Source of the DNA: Physcomitrium patens
Lineage: Eukaryota; Streptophyta; Bryopsida; Funariales; Funariaceae
DNA length: 64,000 nt
Assembly: GCF_000002425.4 (NCBI RefSeq)
Contig: NC_037275.1
Location: forward strand, 2,498,954-2,562,953
Direction: 5' to 3'
Part shown: positions 50,901 through 61,819 of the stretch, in pieces
Numbering within the stretch: position 1 is the first letter of the stretch
Layout of the letters: every line of letters begins with the position of its first letter
The notes under the pieces: generated by a model
Told to the model about the DNA's origin: nothing
The model's database searches: none
The model's input: only the letters and a program-made list of their open reading frames with translations
Program-made: the position numbers and the translations under genes

Positions 50901-53219
50901 ATACTTATTCAAGTGATGCAGCACCACAACAATTATTTATGTTAATGGTGAGCCTAGAAAGACGCGGACTGTTTACACTTTGACAAAAGTTAAATTTTGG
51001 GTGAGCAAAGTATTCATCAGTATGTCACTCGACGTGCCGAGGCTGCAAGTAAACCGTAACAAGCTGGGATCCAGAAAACAGAAAAAGAAAATGAACAAAG
51101 AAAATATATATATATATATATATATATAAACAAGATTCCTGTTACCAATACGTTGCTAGAGCTATGAAGCAGAAGTGATCAGTCCGAACAGTGCGCATGT
51201 AGAGCAGCCATGGTGTGCTGGTAGGGACGCTCCTCCCATGTGGATCTTAAGTAACAAACCCCTTGGTTGCACACAGCTTGGCACGAATTTCTGGTATCAT
51301 TCCGCTACAACTCGGGGAGAATAAGTTTGACGACTACCAAATGATGCCAGACAAGTCTACCGCTGCAATTCAACAGGCTCTCTACTGTTTCGACTTTCTG
51401 CAGTCACCGAAGTCGGCGAAATACGAAAACTGCCGACTAAAGAGGACTGACTGCAGCAATTCAAAACTGAAGCATGAACCACTGCAACTTGGTAAGCAAA
51501 CAACACGAACGTCGAGCATTACTTATCACTAAGGGATAAGACAAATGGTAGGGTACTATGTCTGAGCATGCCACAAACTAACCCACTCAGTGATGGCGGA
51601 AGGAGGAAGAGCTTCGTGCCAAACTGAGGCTTCCAAGGGGCGGCACTTGGAGTGCACCCTACCAGCCGTCGGGTCCTTCGGGGCTGGGACATTGAGCTCC
51701 AGATGCAGAGCCCACATCACGTACGTTCGTCGAGATCCAGCGCTTGTGTCTGTACCTTTCGAAGTGAGACACCTGCCTGCAAAACCTCTGAAGAACTCTT
51801 CTTATGTACTTTCTGCAGGCCCTCGAATGACGAAGGTCAGGTAAGTGAGGGACAAGCACTGGCAAACGTGTGAAAACCGACGGACGCTCGTACCACCGGA
51901 AAATCCCTCTGTTACAAATGAAAAATTGTACCAATTTCTGCTATTCTAGAGAGTGCAGCGAATCCTCCTCCTAACCCTCTATTTTCGGTAGTCCGTCCCT
52001 CGATTGGCCTGGGCCAGGAGCGCCAAACGATGGGTCTACCGCGAAATTTTTGCTTTGTGCAAAAATTCTCGGGAGAGACTTTGTCAAAAGTGCAGTTTCC
52101 CAGAGGATACGACCCCGATCGACTTTGTCCGTAGTGCCTCTCGTGTGGTGGGAAAATTAATTCGAGAGAAATCTGGTTCACAGTGGGCCATTACCACTGA
52201 CAATCCTCCCTCGACCGCGAACTAGTATGCTTTACTTAGCCGGGCCCATAGGAATTCCCTGGCTAGGCATCGACTCCATTCTGACGGTTAGCATCTGCTC
52301 ATCCTCCAGCCCTCCCTTGGTCGAAAATTTATCTGTCATGTGCTGGTGGCCACAGGATACCTGAACAAGAATGGTGCAAGTAATACACATGATCAACCGT
52401 CGAAGTACAGCTACCACGGTGCAACTCTTACTCAAGGACAGTTCAGGTTCTCAAACTGACATTGTTGTTGAAATAAAAACACGGCTTTCTTCGCATCGGA
52501 AGATTTACCCAGGCTGGCATGATACAATTCCACCAATTTTTAAACCAAGTATTACACCACATCCTTTTCCTCCACCGCTCCAAATAAAACTTTGAGTATG
52601 ATTCATGATTAGTAGTTCCATCCCTAGTTCACTGAGATTGTATAATCAAATCCCAACTGGTTAAGAAGCTCATCATGGGTTCAAACGTGAGACGGAAGTG
52701 GAGCAGACCAACCACTGTGGGAACTGGCATCTGCGAAAGATCGTGATTTCGGTGCGCCTGCTATTCACTGCATATCACAATTGACTTCATTTTTTGAGTA
52801 AACCAAGTGGTGTTCAGGATCAACATCCAGACCAAAACCGTGGATGGACCCACCGTATGGTAGGTTGTGAGAATATCCTAAGTAATGATCCATCATGCAT
52901 AACAAGGTTTCGGACCAGCTGCGACCAGGTGCTGAATCTTATTTTCCTCTTCCACTTCCTGCTCATCACCTCAGCAACATATGCGTAGCGGACATGAACC
53001 TACGACCATCTTTCTAGACAAAGAAACAAGATGATAGTCAGCACCCATTATTATATTGCTATCCGGTTGCTCCTTTTCTGCACAGAGCGGGACACGATTG
53101 GTGCACACATATTCAATGAAACCAGAGAAATGTGTACATCTGCAGGCCGGGGCCCTTCCTTGCCGTCAGGCATACACTAGAGAGAGGGGGAGGTGGGGGG
53201 CAGTTGTGATCAGACAGCC

Positions 53220-53890
53220 CTGAAACGGCGATGGCGATTGGTCCCGCTACATTGTAGTCAAGCCAAGCCAAGCCAGTGCGGTGTTCGAGTGCGGCACCGG
53301 TGATCAGTTCCGGTCACACGTGGCGGGGCTCATTCAGGGATGTTATGGGCCAAGCGCCGTAGACGGCCGAGTATCAGGGACGGGAAGGAAGACAGGCAAG
53401 CAGCAAAGCAAAACAAAAGCCAGGTTGAAAGTTTCTGATCTTCCTTCTTTCCTTCCTTCCGCATTCGAATCTAACTCTCTCGCTCTCTCTCTCACGCTGC
53501 TACCACTGCTGCTTCTGCTGCTGCTGCAGTCGGGCCTCGCCATTGCCAGTCCAACCAACTCTGCCCTGGCCTGCTCTCCGATGTCGTGCCGCTTCCACGC
53601 ATTATCCGGCCAAGCACACTGGGCAGGGAAAGAGGGGCAGAGGGCAGGGCTTGCACACTCGTAGCCCCCCTCCCCCACCTTCCGCGCCTGTTCGTCCTGT
53701 CCCTGTGTCACCCCCACGGCCTTCCCCCGCGCACGCTTCACCCCCTCTCTACTTGTCCCACTCCTTGCTCTCTTTCTTTCGTTAGATTCTCTTTCTATGT
53801 CTACATGTCCCTTTCGTTCTCTTTCTACAGACTTCGCGCTCTCTCTCTATCTCTACCAGTTTCTTTCTCTTTACATGCACGAGATCATCA
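53220..53890 (+). promoter_or_regulatory. GC- then CT-rich leader-like block at transposon border
   Basis: GC-rich sequence leads into long pyrimidine tracts on the + strand (CTTCCTTCTTTCCTTCC near 53440, CTCTCGCTCTCTCTCTC near 53478), a CTG/CTT run near 53500-53530 and C-rich tracts up to about 53870. This is the texture of a plant promoter/5' UTR. Composition then collapses to AT-rich at about 53890 with no coding exon visible downstream. ORFs on both strands here (127 and 132 codons) overlap and are low-complexity. It could be an orphaned leader whose gene lies elsewhere. Confidence 0.35.
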
Positions 53891-55138
53891 TTCTATTAAT
53901 AGATGTGATGTTTTTGGATAAAGATGGATGTATCATCTTTTTTTTCACTTTTTTGTGCTTTTGGGCGTGAATATGATGTCCTGAAATTAACACTTAGATT
54001 TTTAAAAGATGTTTGTATCTATAATATAGATGTACTATACCAACAACTATAATTTAAGGTGTCTTGTTATCATGTCTTAGATTCATGATCTTTCAACAAC
54101 TCAAAAATATTTTTTATTAGTTGTCAAAGTTTAAAATCATTAAATTTTAGCCATAAATAATATGCTAATGCAACAAATTTTTATATTTTTTAGTTTTTTT
54201 TATTTTATTTTCCATAATACAATCTTAACAATAAAAATAAAGACAAAATTTCAAATATATCTCTTAAATATCCTAAAATATCAAGAATATCTTTATGTTT
54301 TTTATAATAGTAAATATATCCCTAGTCATTGATAGGATATTACTATTCATTTATTCAATGACACCACCTACGAAGCCATCTATAGTAAAGTCTCTTGCAC
54401 CTTTGTAAATACCAACTCTCAAACAACAAACATACAAACTCTAAAATGACAAGATCATAATTGACTCACAACCAGTTATATCTTAAAATACTTAATGCTT
54501 TTGAAAAATAAGACAATATTTCCTTATTATTTAAAAAAAATGTTTTATTAATAAAAAAATAACTTATTTTACAAATAATAAAAGTATTTTTTGAACACTT
54601 TTTATAGAAATGATAAAGCTAATTTAGCAAAGATTTTGTGATGGTAGTAATAATGACTTCTATTGTATTATGTAAGTACTTTCTTTGTTAGAAGCTTAGG
54701 ATTTGTATATGAAAAGCATGGTTTGAGAAGACCATCTTGCTTAATCCCAAGCCTTCACATTTTAGTAGCAATTGCTAAAAATACCAAAATATATGTAAAT
54801 CTTACTTTTCAAAAACATATTTGACCTACAACTTTTTATTCATTATATATAAATTAATACAATTACTAGCCATGGAAAATTACATGCCTATTTATTTTAT
54901 TAAATATATGTATATATTTTAAAAGAATTGAGCATTTTAAGATACATTAAATTACAAGTCAATTATAATCTTGATGTTTTAGAATTAATATAATTTATTT
55001 TTAAAAATTAGCATTTGTAAAGGTGAATAGAACCTTGTTATAGATGACATTGAAAGTGATGTAGCAAGACGAGCTAATGGTGATATTATATCAATGTCAA
55101 GAGATACATTTGTTATTATAAAGAATGCATGGATATTT
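53891..55138. other. AT-rich spacer
   Basis: No coding region, LTR match or RNA gene recognised. Ends where the gypsy LTR starts (55139). Confidence 0.45.
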
Positions 55139-55688
55139 TGTCAAGGATATAAATCTCAAAGAAAAAAAATCCTCAATACATTCTTGTAATACTGAAAAGA
55201 ACTGAAAAGTCACTCAAAGATAATATAATATTGAACTAAGATGGCTACTATCAAAAACAAGAAGATTAAAAAAACTTGAAAGAAGACTAAAGACTAGAAA
55301 GGCATTAACAAGAGTGAAGAAGGCTTTACTTTTGCTTCCATATGTATTCTCAACTAAGAGCTACATAGAGATGTCCTATAAGACTTCTAAACAATGTTGA
55401 CTTTGTAAAACATGTATCTTAACTTGCAAGGCAAGTTATCTATATGAGGGCCACATAATTAACTTACTCCGCAAGCTATCAAAACATGTTTAATTTGTTG
55501 ACTAAGTTTCTAGCTTATCAATCAACTTCAAACACATGTTAAAACAAAACAACGTCTATGAAGCTTCTAGGAAGTCTTTTTAGAAGGTATTATGAAATTA
55601 ATCTATTTTTATTTATTTTTACTTATTTCTATCTATTTCTATCTAATCATATAGATATTTATTAGATTATGTATGTATATCAATGACA
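55139..55688 (-). repeat. Gypsy LTR, subfamily B (3' LTR of the host element)
   Basis: Begins TGTCAAGGATATAAATC and ends TATCAATGACA. The first 90 bases match 35405 and 43762 rather than the young LTR, which separates two LTR subfamilies within the same gypsy lineage. Confidence 0.88.
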
Positions 55689-56004
55689 TTACTTTTCCTT
55701 CTAGAGATGAGTTCTACAAGGAGCGGTCTTCATATGTTGAAGAAATCCAAGATGCAACAAATTTTATTTTCCACATACTCTGATTTTTGTTCTCTTTGAA
55801 GATGGTTGATAGATCTTCTCAGTCATTGATAGTATCTTATATCAAGGCAAAAAAACCACCCTATTATTTAATTTTTGTTGAGGCCTTCGTAACTTCTTTC
55901 AAATAAAATATTTAAAACATTGTCAGGAGTTGTTTCTACCTGTAATAAAATCACTAAACATTGAGATTCTCTTCCAAGGTCATGATATCAAACAAATTGT
56001 ATCT

Positions 56005-56009
56005 CGCCA
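56005..56009. other. Target site duplication CGCCA (left)
   Basis: Five bases CGCCA directly before the left LTR, identical to 62361-62365 directly after the right LTR. Confidence 0.95.
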
Positions 56010-56550
56010 TGTCAAGGACAAGAACTCGATGAAAGCTAAAGAGTAAGTGAGACTTTTCTCAAAAAAGAAATAGGACAAAATAGAAATATGTATATTAAGA
56101 AAGAAACTGGAATGGCTATTGCCAAAATATAAGAAAACTAGAGACCCTTGAAACTAGACTAGAAGCAAGAAAGGAGTTGACAAGAGTGAAGAGGGCTTCA
56201 CTCTTGCCTCTATATATACTATCTAACTAGAAGCCACATGGCGATGTTCTATAAGACCTCCAATATATGTTGACTTTCTAGGCCACATGCCTTTGCTTGC
56301 AAGGCAAGTTTTCTATGGATGGACCACGTAGTTAGCTTGTTCTTTAAGCTTCCAACATGTGTGGCTCATGGCTAACTTGTTGACCAAGTTTCTAACCTAA
56401 AAGTCAACTATAGACTCCTATAAAGTCAAAGCAGCGTCTATGAAGCTTCTAAGAAGCTTCTCTAGAAGATATTACATAATTAACCTACTTTTATCTAATT
56501 TTACATACTTTTATCTATTCATATACGTAATTATATGTATATCCGTGACA
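56010..56550 (-). repeat. Young gypsy 3' LTR (541 bp)
   Basis: TGTCAAGGACAAGAACTCG ... ATATCCGTGACA. It contains the inverted repeat 56181-56206 and a TATATATA box just beyond it at about 56211-56218. Confidence 0.95.
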
Positions 56551-56565
56551 TTACCCTCCCTTCTA
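56551..56565 (-). other. Polypurine tract
   Basis: The minus strand reads AGAAGGGAGGGTAA immediately before the 3' LTR, the expected primer for plus-strand DNA synthesis. Confidence 0.85.
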
Positions 56566-57109
56566 GGGACGAGTTCCACGAGAAGCGGTGATTATATATT
56601 GAAAAAATCTAATATGCGGCGAATTGTATTTGCTACATACTCTGATCTTTGTTCTCTTCGAAGATAGTTGATGGGTCCTCTTAGCCATCGATAGTGTCCC
56701 ATTCCAGGGCGAGAAGACCACCCTGTTATTTGATCACTGTTGAGGCCTTCATAACTTCCTTCAAATAATACATTTGAAACACCATCAGGAGTCGTTCCTA
56801 TTTCCAATAATATCACCAAACATCGAGAATCTCTTCCAAGGTCGTGATACCAAACGCGTTGTATCTCACCATCTATTCGAGGAAGAACATGTCGTTCTTG
56901 AGGGTCTTCATCTCGGTTGCGTCATCTTGAAGGTTGTGACAATTGCAATGTCTCATCCGGTAAGTCAGCAAACGAAGGTTCTTGAGTTGAATCCGCTGGT
57001 TGTTGGCTCTCCATCTAATTAGCGTCACAAAATGCAAAGAAGTTACAAACAAGGATAGGAAATTGAATGTTATCTTGCCTCAATCTTGTCTCTTTTATAA
57101 GAGAGGTTT

Positions 57110-60100
57110 TCATCTTGGTTTTGATGGATGTCGTTGATGAAAAACTTTGACTTTAGCTGATGCATTTGCTAGATTCCTAGATGGCTCCCATGTGCGCTCA
57201 CTAATATCATATCCGCGCCAATGAACAAGATATTCTAGCTTATTTCGGCGCCGCCTTGAGTCTAATATCTCTTCCACCTCAAATTCTTCATTATTATCTA
57301 CTTCTATAGGAGGCGGTGGCATTTGTCTTCTTCCTTGTATATCCACTGTCTTATATGGTTCAAGAAGAGACACGTGGAATACAGGATGGATCTTCATTGA
57401 CTCCGGTAGATGTAACCGATATGCAACTGGGTTGATCTGTTCAGAAACAGAAAAGGGGCCAAGCCTACGATAGTCCAACTTGTCACAAGGTCGAGTAGTC
57501 TTGATATTGCGACGAAGTAGCCATACCTTATCACCCACATTGATTTGTGGTTGCTCCTTACGATATAGATCTGCGTTTATCTTTTGTCGTTCTTGAGCTT
57601 CCTTCAATTGTGTCTTCATTATTGCATGTAACTCTGACAACCGATTTGCCATATCTTCTGCTGCAGGATTATCAACTTTTGAAAAATCAAAAGTATCAAG
57701 TCGTGGATGATAGCCATAATTGGTAAAGAAAGGTGTTTGTTGCATGGAAGAATGTACCGTATTATTATAAGCAAACTCTGCCAATGGCAGAAGGGTTGTC
57801 CAATCATCTTGTTGGTAGTTGATAGTACACCTTAAATATTGCTCCAAGACTTGGTTTACGCGCTCTGTTTGTCCATCAATTTGAGGATGGAAAGCCGAAG
57901 ATAGCTTTATGTCCACTTTTAAAATCTTGAAAAGGGTCCTCCAAAATCTTGACACAAATTGAGTTCCCCTATCCGATATGATATCTTTAGGTAATCCATG
58001 ATAGCGATAGATATTATCAATGAAAAGCTTAGCTGTTTCTTCACCTGTGATAGATTTTGTACATGGCACAAAATGTGCCATCTTGGTGAAACGATCTACT
58101 ATCACAAATATAGAATCATAAGATCTTGAGCTTGGAAGATCTGTGATGAAATCCATAGAAAGAGAAGACCATGGTTGTTCTAGTATAGGTAATGGCTGAA
58201 GAAGTCCGTAAGGTCGATGACGAGGAATTTTTGATCTTGAACAAATATCACATGATTGTACAAAGTCTTTGACTGACTTCCACATTTGTGGCCACCAAAA
58301 ATCTCTTGATATGAGTTCCAAAGTCTTATTATATCCAAAGTGCCCTGCTGCTGGAAAGTCATGACGTGCTTGAAGAACACGTAAACGTGCTTCTCTTTCT
58401 GGAACATATAGGCGTCCTTCAAAATATAATAGATTATTCTTGAACTCGAACTTAGAAGAATCATGAGACTTGGAAGAATTATTCTCGATATCATAAACAA
58501 GAGGGTCTGAGGACATACTGGACTGGATTTGCTTGAGAAAAGTTGAATCAACAGTCAATGTTGATTTCATTGCTCGGAGATGAAATTGCTCCGGTTTCAA
58601 GAGGACCGTTCTTTGTTGCTCAAAAGCTGCATCTCCTTCTTTTGGTGCAAAATAAGAACATCTAGATAGGGCATCGGACAAACCTTGTTGTTTTCCTAGC
58701 CGATAAGTGATAATGAACTCGAATCTTGACAAAGACATACTCCAACGAGCTTGACGACGATTCAACACGCGTGCTGACATGAAATACTCGAGGTTCTTGT
58801 GATCTGTATACACAGTGACTGGACTAGAAGCGCCTTCTAGATAATGACGCCATTCTTGAAAGGAATCCATGATCGCAAGAAGTTCTTTATCGTGGATCTC
58901 ATAATTGATCTCGGCTGCTGAGAATTTTCTTGAATGAAAAGCTATCGGATGGAGTTTGTCATTTGTTCCCATTTGTGATAAAACTGCACCCAAGGCAAAA
59001 TCTGATGCATCTGTTTCCATAAAAAATGCCTTGAAAAAGTCAACACGATATAAGACTGGTGCAGAGACAAACGATGTCTTCAAGGCTTCAAATGCTGCTT
59101 CTGCTTCTTGATTCCATTGAAATTTATCTTTACTAGTCAAGCGTGTAAGTGGAGCTGCAACTTGTGAGAAATCTTTAATGAAGATCCGATAGTAATTGGC
59201 AAATCCCAAGAAACATTGGACATCTCTTACCGTCCTTGGAATCTTCCAATCCACGATTGTTTGGACTTTCTTAGAATCCATCATGAGACCATCATTTGAA
59301 ATGATGTATCCTAAAAAGTCAACTTGAGTAGTGTGAAATAAACACTTTTCCATCTTGGCGTACAATCCTGCATCTCTAAGTTTTTGTAATACTTGACGAA
59401 CATGTATTTCATGTTCTTCGACGTTCTTGGAATAGATCAGGATATCGTCTAGATAGCAGACGACAAAATTGTCTAAGAATTCACAAAATACATCATTCAT
59501 GAGATGTTGAAAAGCAGCTGGTGCATTCGTGAGTCCAAAGGGCATGACATTATATTCGAAATGTCCATACCTGGTTCGAAACGCAGTCTTCCATTCATCT
59601 CCTTCTTTGATCCGTACTAGATTATATGCTCCTCTTAGATCTATTTTTGTATAGATCTTAGCTTGATTCAACTGGTCAAGGAGTCCTGATATCAAAGGTA
59701 ATGGATACCTGTTCTTGATTGTGATCTTGTTGAGTCCTCGATAATCAACACACATTCGTAAAGATCCATCTTTTTTCTTTACGAATAGAATTGGAGCTCC
59801 TGCTGGAGATTTTGAATGGCGTATGAAATTCTTCGCTAAATTCTCGTCAATATATGTCTTGAGTTCAGCCATCTCATCTTGCGATAAACTGTAAATTGGT
59901 CCAAATGGTGGCTGAGTTCCTTCCTTGAGGTCGATCGAACAATCATATGGACGATGCTCAGGAAGAATATCTGCATTCTTTTTCTCAAAAACGTCTTGAT
60001 ACTCCTGATATTGACTTGGAATGCCACTTGAAGTCTTTACGTTTTCAGAAATAGGTGCAGTATAAATAGCAAAAGTTGATCCTTCTTTTGCTGCGTGTAT

Positions 60101-60598
60101 AAATGCTTTTGCACCTATCAGTACGGGTTTTACTGTACTAGACTTATAATTTTTTACTTGGTTCGTAGAACTATTAATAATGCTTTTGGAAAAGTCAAGT
60201 TTGCGCAAATTCCAATCTATTCGAGGGTTATATTTTTCTAGCCAGGATAAACCTAAAATAACTGGATTGGACGGGGATTTAATTATGTTAAAAGCTATGT
60301 AGCTATCATGACCGTCTATTGTTACTTTTATAGGATGAGTTTCATGAGTGACATCTCCAGAAGACAAGGGACGACCATCTATGCCTTCTACATGTACTGG
60401 TTTAGGTTTCTGTATATAGGGTATTTTACGACTTTTAACAAATTGTTCATCTAAAAAACATGCTGAGGCTCCCGAATCTAATAAAGTAGAGGCTTTGTAA
60501 TTCTTAGGTCCTAAATATAAGTCTATTATAAAACAAGGAGAGGGTTCTGAGGAGAGGATAGGACCTTCATTAGGAATTGTACAAGGTTCCAGCTGCAC
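57110..60598 (-). CDS. pol: Gypsy pol polyprotein: protease, RT, RNase H, integrase, chromodomain
   Basis: 1162 codons without a stop. From the N-terminus: aspartic protease with LLDSGASACF (about 40-49); reverse transcriptase with FVKKKDGSLRMCVDYRGLNK, LPFG-equivalent MPFGLTNAPAAFQ and catalytic YLDD; RNase H with METDASDFALGAVLSQ; integrase with a zinc-binding H-H-C-C (ending CDICSRSK) and the catalytic triad in MDFITDLP, SDRGTQF and DGQTERVNQVLE; and a C-terminal chromodomain (FEVEEILDSRRRR, YLVHWRGYDISERTWEP). The first in-frame codon given is GTG; the frame is actually open up to about 60667, after a TAA at 60668-60670. No ATG lies near the front, so it is probably made as part of a gag-pol product or by recoding. 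The chromodomain suggests chromatin-guided insertion. Confidence 0.95.
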   Translation of the reverse strand: MQLEPCTIPNEGPILSSEPSPCFIIDLYLGPKNYKASTLLDSGASACFLDEQFVKSRKIPYIQKPKPVHVEGIDGRPLSSGDVTHETHPIKVTIDGHDSYIAFNIIKSPSNPVILGLSWLEKYNPRIDWNLRKLDFSKSIINSSTNQVKNYKSSTVKPVLIGAKAFIHAAKEGSTFAIYTAPISENVKTSSGIPSQYQEYQDVFEKKNADILPEHRPYDCSIDLKEGTQPPFGPIYSLSQDEMAELKTYIDENLAKNFIRHSKSPAGAPILFVKKKDGSLRMCVDYRGLNKITIKNRYPLPLISGLLDQLNQAKIYTKIDLRGAYNLVRIKEGDEWKTAFRTRYGHFEYNVMPFGLTNAPAAFQHLMNDVFCEFLDNFVVCYLDDILIYSKNVEEHEIHVRQVLQKLRDAGLYAKMEKCLFHTTQVDFLGYIISNDGLMMDSKKVQTIVDWKIPRTVRDVQCFLGFANYYRIFIKDFSQVAAPLTRLTSKDKFQWNQEAEAAFEALKTSFVSAPVLYRVDFFKAFFMETDASDFALGAVLSQMGTNDKLHPIAFHSRKFSAAEINYEIHDKELLAIMDSFQEWRHYLEGASSPVTVYTDHKNLEYFMSARVLNRRQARWSMSLSRFEFIITYRLGKQQGLSDALSRCSYFAPKEGDAAFEQQRTVLLKPEQFHLRAMKSTLTVDSTFLKQIQSSMSSDPLVYDIENNSSKSHDSSKFEFKNNLLYFEGRLYVPEREARLRVLQARHDFPAAGHFGYNKTLELISRDFWWPQMWKSVKDFVQSCDICSRSKIPRHRPYGLLQPLPILEQPWSSLSMDFITDLPSSRSYDSIFVIVDRFTKMAHFVPCTKSITGEETAKLFIDNIYRYHGLPKDIISDRGTQFVSRFWRTLFKILKVDIKLSSAFHPQIDGQTERVNQVLEQYLRCTINYQQDDWTTLLPLAEFAYNNTVHSSMQQTPFFTNYGYHPRLDTFDFSKVDNPAAEDMANRLSELHAIMKTQLKEAQERQKINADLYRKEQPQINVGDKVWLLRRNIKTTRPCDKLDYRRLGPFSVSEQINPVAYRLHLPESMKIHPVFHVSLLEPYKTVDIQGRRQMPPPPIEVDNNEEFEVEEILDSRRRRNKLEYLVHWRGYDISERTWEPSRNLANASAKVKVFHQRHPSKPR

Positions 60599-60681
60599 GG
60601 TCCCTATTGTAGCTGGACGAATCCGTTTTCCGACATGTTGTCTTCTTTGACCGTCGTACCCCTCATTTTATAGTTGCGTCA

Positions 60682-60890
60682 TTTCTTTGGACAATGTTGA
60701 GTAGTGTGCTTAGATTCTCCGCAATACAAACATAATCCTTCTTGACGACGACGAATCTTTTCTTGCTCAGTTAGAGGTTTAAAACGTACCGCGTCAATTT
60801 GCATGTCTTCTACTTCCGAATGTACGTTTGGCAAAGATGTTGATGTTGCCATTGAGTAATAACGTTGAAGTTCCCGTGAATGATTCTCAG
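60682..60890 (-). CDS. gag: Gag C-terminus with zinc knuckle (separate frame)
   Basis: In a third frame, the minus strand reads ENHSRELQRYYSMATS, VEDMQIDAVRFKP, then CLYCGESKHTTQHC, a CX2CX4HX4C zinc knuckle at about 60689-60732, and stops at TGA 60679-60681. This is clearly the missing C-terminal part of the gag at 60810-61607. The frame change lies near 60885-60895, equivalent to a one-base loss. It binds the element's RNA in relatives. Confidence 0.8.
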
Positions 60891-61607
60891 ATCGAAATCA
60901 AAAAGTCGATTATCACATTTTACCGCAAAATCGATTGCTTGACTCAAAGTTTGAGGATCAGGTAAGTTGAGCATCAATTTCTTTACTTCGTATTGCAATC
61001 CATAAAGAAATTGACTGATGAGTGCAGCATCATCCCACTTGATGTCAATTGTAAGTTGTCGAAATTGTGAAGCATATACTGTTACTGAGCGATTTCCTTG
61101 TCGCAGAATTCGGATCTTATTTGTTACAACACGAGTTGCATCGTGTTCACCATACATAGATCGAAACTCCACCAAAAAAGCTTCCAAATTGTCCAATATT
61201 GGATTTCGTTGTTCAAGAAAAGACGAAAACCACGATAAAGCAGAACCAGAAAGTAGAGTGCCAATAAACCTGACTTGTGATCCTAGAGTTGGATAGCTTT
61301 GCGGTTGAAGTTCAATTGCCAATTGTACTTGATTGATGAACCCTCGAAACTTTGATCTCGTACCATCAAATTTCTCAGGTAAGGCAATTCTTGGTTCTCT
61401 AGTGCTTATAGGGTGTTGTACAATTGGAGAAGGAACGTGATTTGTTGTAGATGTTGAAGTAGCTCCGATCATCTCTATATCTCCACTTTCTGCTATTCTT
61501 GTTCTTTCCTGTGTTCGTGAATTGAGTTGATGCATCGCAAGCATTAACTCCCTCATTTGCTCTTGCATTTGTGCCATTGCACTCTTCATTTCAACAAGCT
61601 CTGTCAT
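60810..61607 (-). CDS. gag: Gypsy gag (capsid part)
   Basis: The ATG at 61607 (MTELVEMKSAMAQ) is the first true methionine; upstream in-frame codons would need a TTG start. A short coiled-coil-like N-terminus (QMQEQMRELMLAMHQL) precedes a Retrotrans_gag-type capsid domain (KFDGTRSKFRGFINQVQLAI, LSGSALSWF, FLVEFRSMYGEHD, YASQFRQLTIDIKWDD). After about codon 240 (RLFDFDLR) the open frame departs from the family reading and ends HLCQTYIRK, while the true continuation with the zinc knuckle lies in another frame. Confidence 0.9.
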   Translation of the reverse strand: MTELVEMKSAMAQMQEQMRELMLAMHQLNSRTQERTRIAESGDIEMIGATSTSTTNHVPSPIVQHPISTREPRIALPEKFDGTRSKFRGFINQVQLAIELQPQSYPTLGSQVRFIGTLLSGSALSWFSSFLEQRNPILDNLEAFLVEFRSMYGEHDATRVVTNKIRILRQGNRSVTVYASQFRQLTIDIKWDDAALISQFLYGLQYEVKKLMLNLPDPQTLSQAIDFAVKCDNRLFDFDLRIIHGNFNVITQWQHQHLCQTYIRK

Positions 61608-61784
61608 AATGACACTAAGAAGAAAAATTTGTTTGATATTGCTCAAGACAAAAGAAAAGAAAGACTTGATAACAAAGAAGATACTAAGAACAATATCAGT
61701 TTAGAAGTGGGTAATCCGCAAACTTCTAATACGCTTATGTTTTGTCAAGAGAAAGGGGTAATCCACTCTTACTCAAGAAAAAAC

Positions 61785-61799
61785 AAAGCTCTGATATTG
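61785..61799 (-). other. Candidate primer-binding site
   Basis: The minus strand reads AATATCAGAGCTTTG, sharing TATCAGAGC with the usual initiator-tRNA-Met primer site of plant retrotransposons. It lies about 20 bases inside the 5' LTR end rather than directly at it, and the first TGG is missing, so the assignment is tentative. The same bases are preserved in element III (39190-39204). Confidence 0.45.
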
Positions 61800-61819
61800 T
61801 AAGTGTACTCTTGTCAATC

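Larger units (their letters stand above)
45739..53219. other. 7.5-kb normal-GC region without recognisable genes
   Basis: Composition resembles the gene islands and there are no transposon motifs. I found no exon chain, protein family, tRNA or rRNA. Short ORFs occur on both strands and overlap each other. Short special sites: a near-palindrome at 49288-49311, a duplicated ATATATATCGTGAT motif near 49707-49742, and a (TA)n tract at 51105-51127. It could be intergenic or regulatory sequence, a non-coding RNA locus, or decayed genes. Confidence 0.5.

Noticed and set aside
53281..53741. Overlapping 127- and 132-codon ORFs, one with a leucine run resembling a signal peptide
   Set aside because: The leucine run is the CTG/CTC tract; both strands are open because of low-complexity composition.
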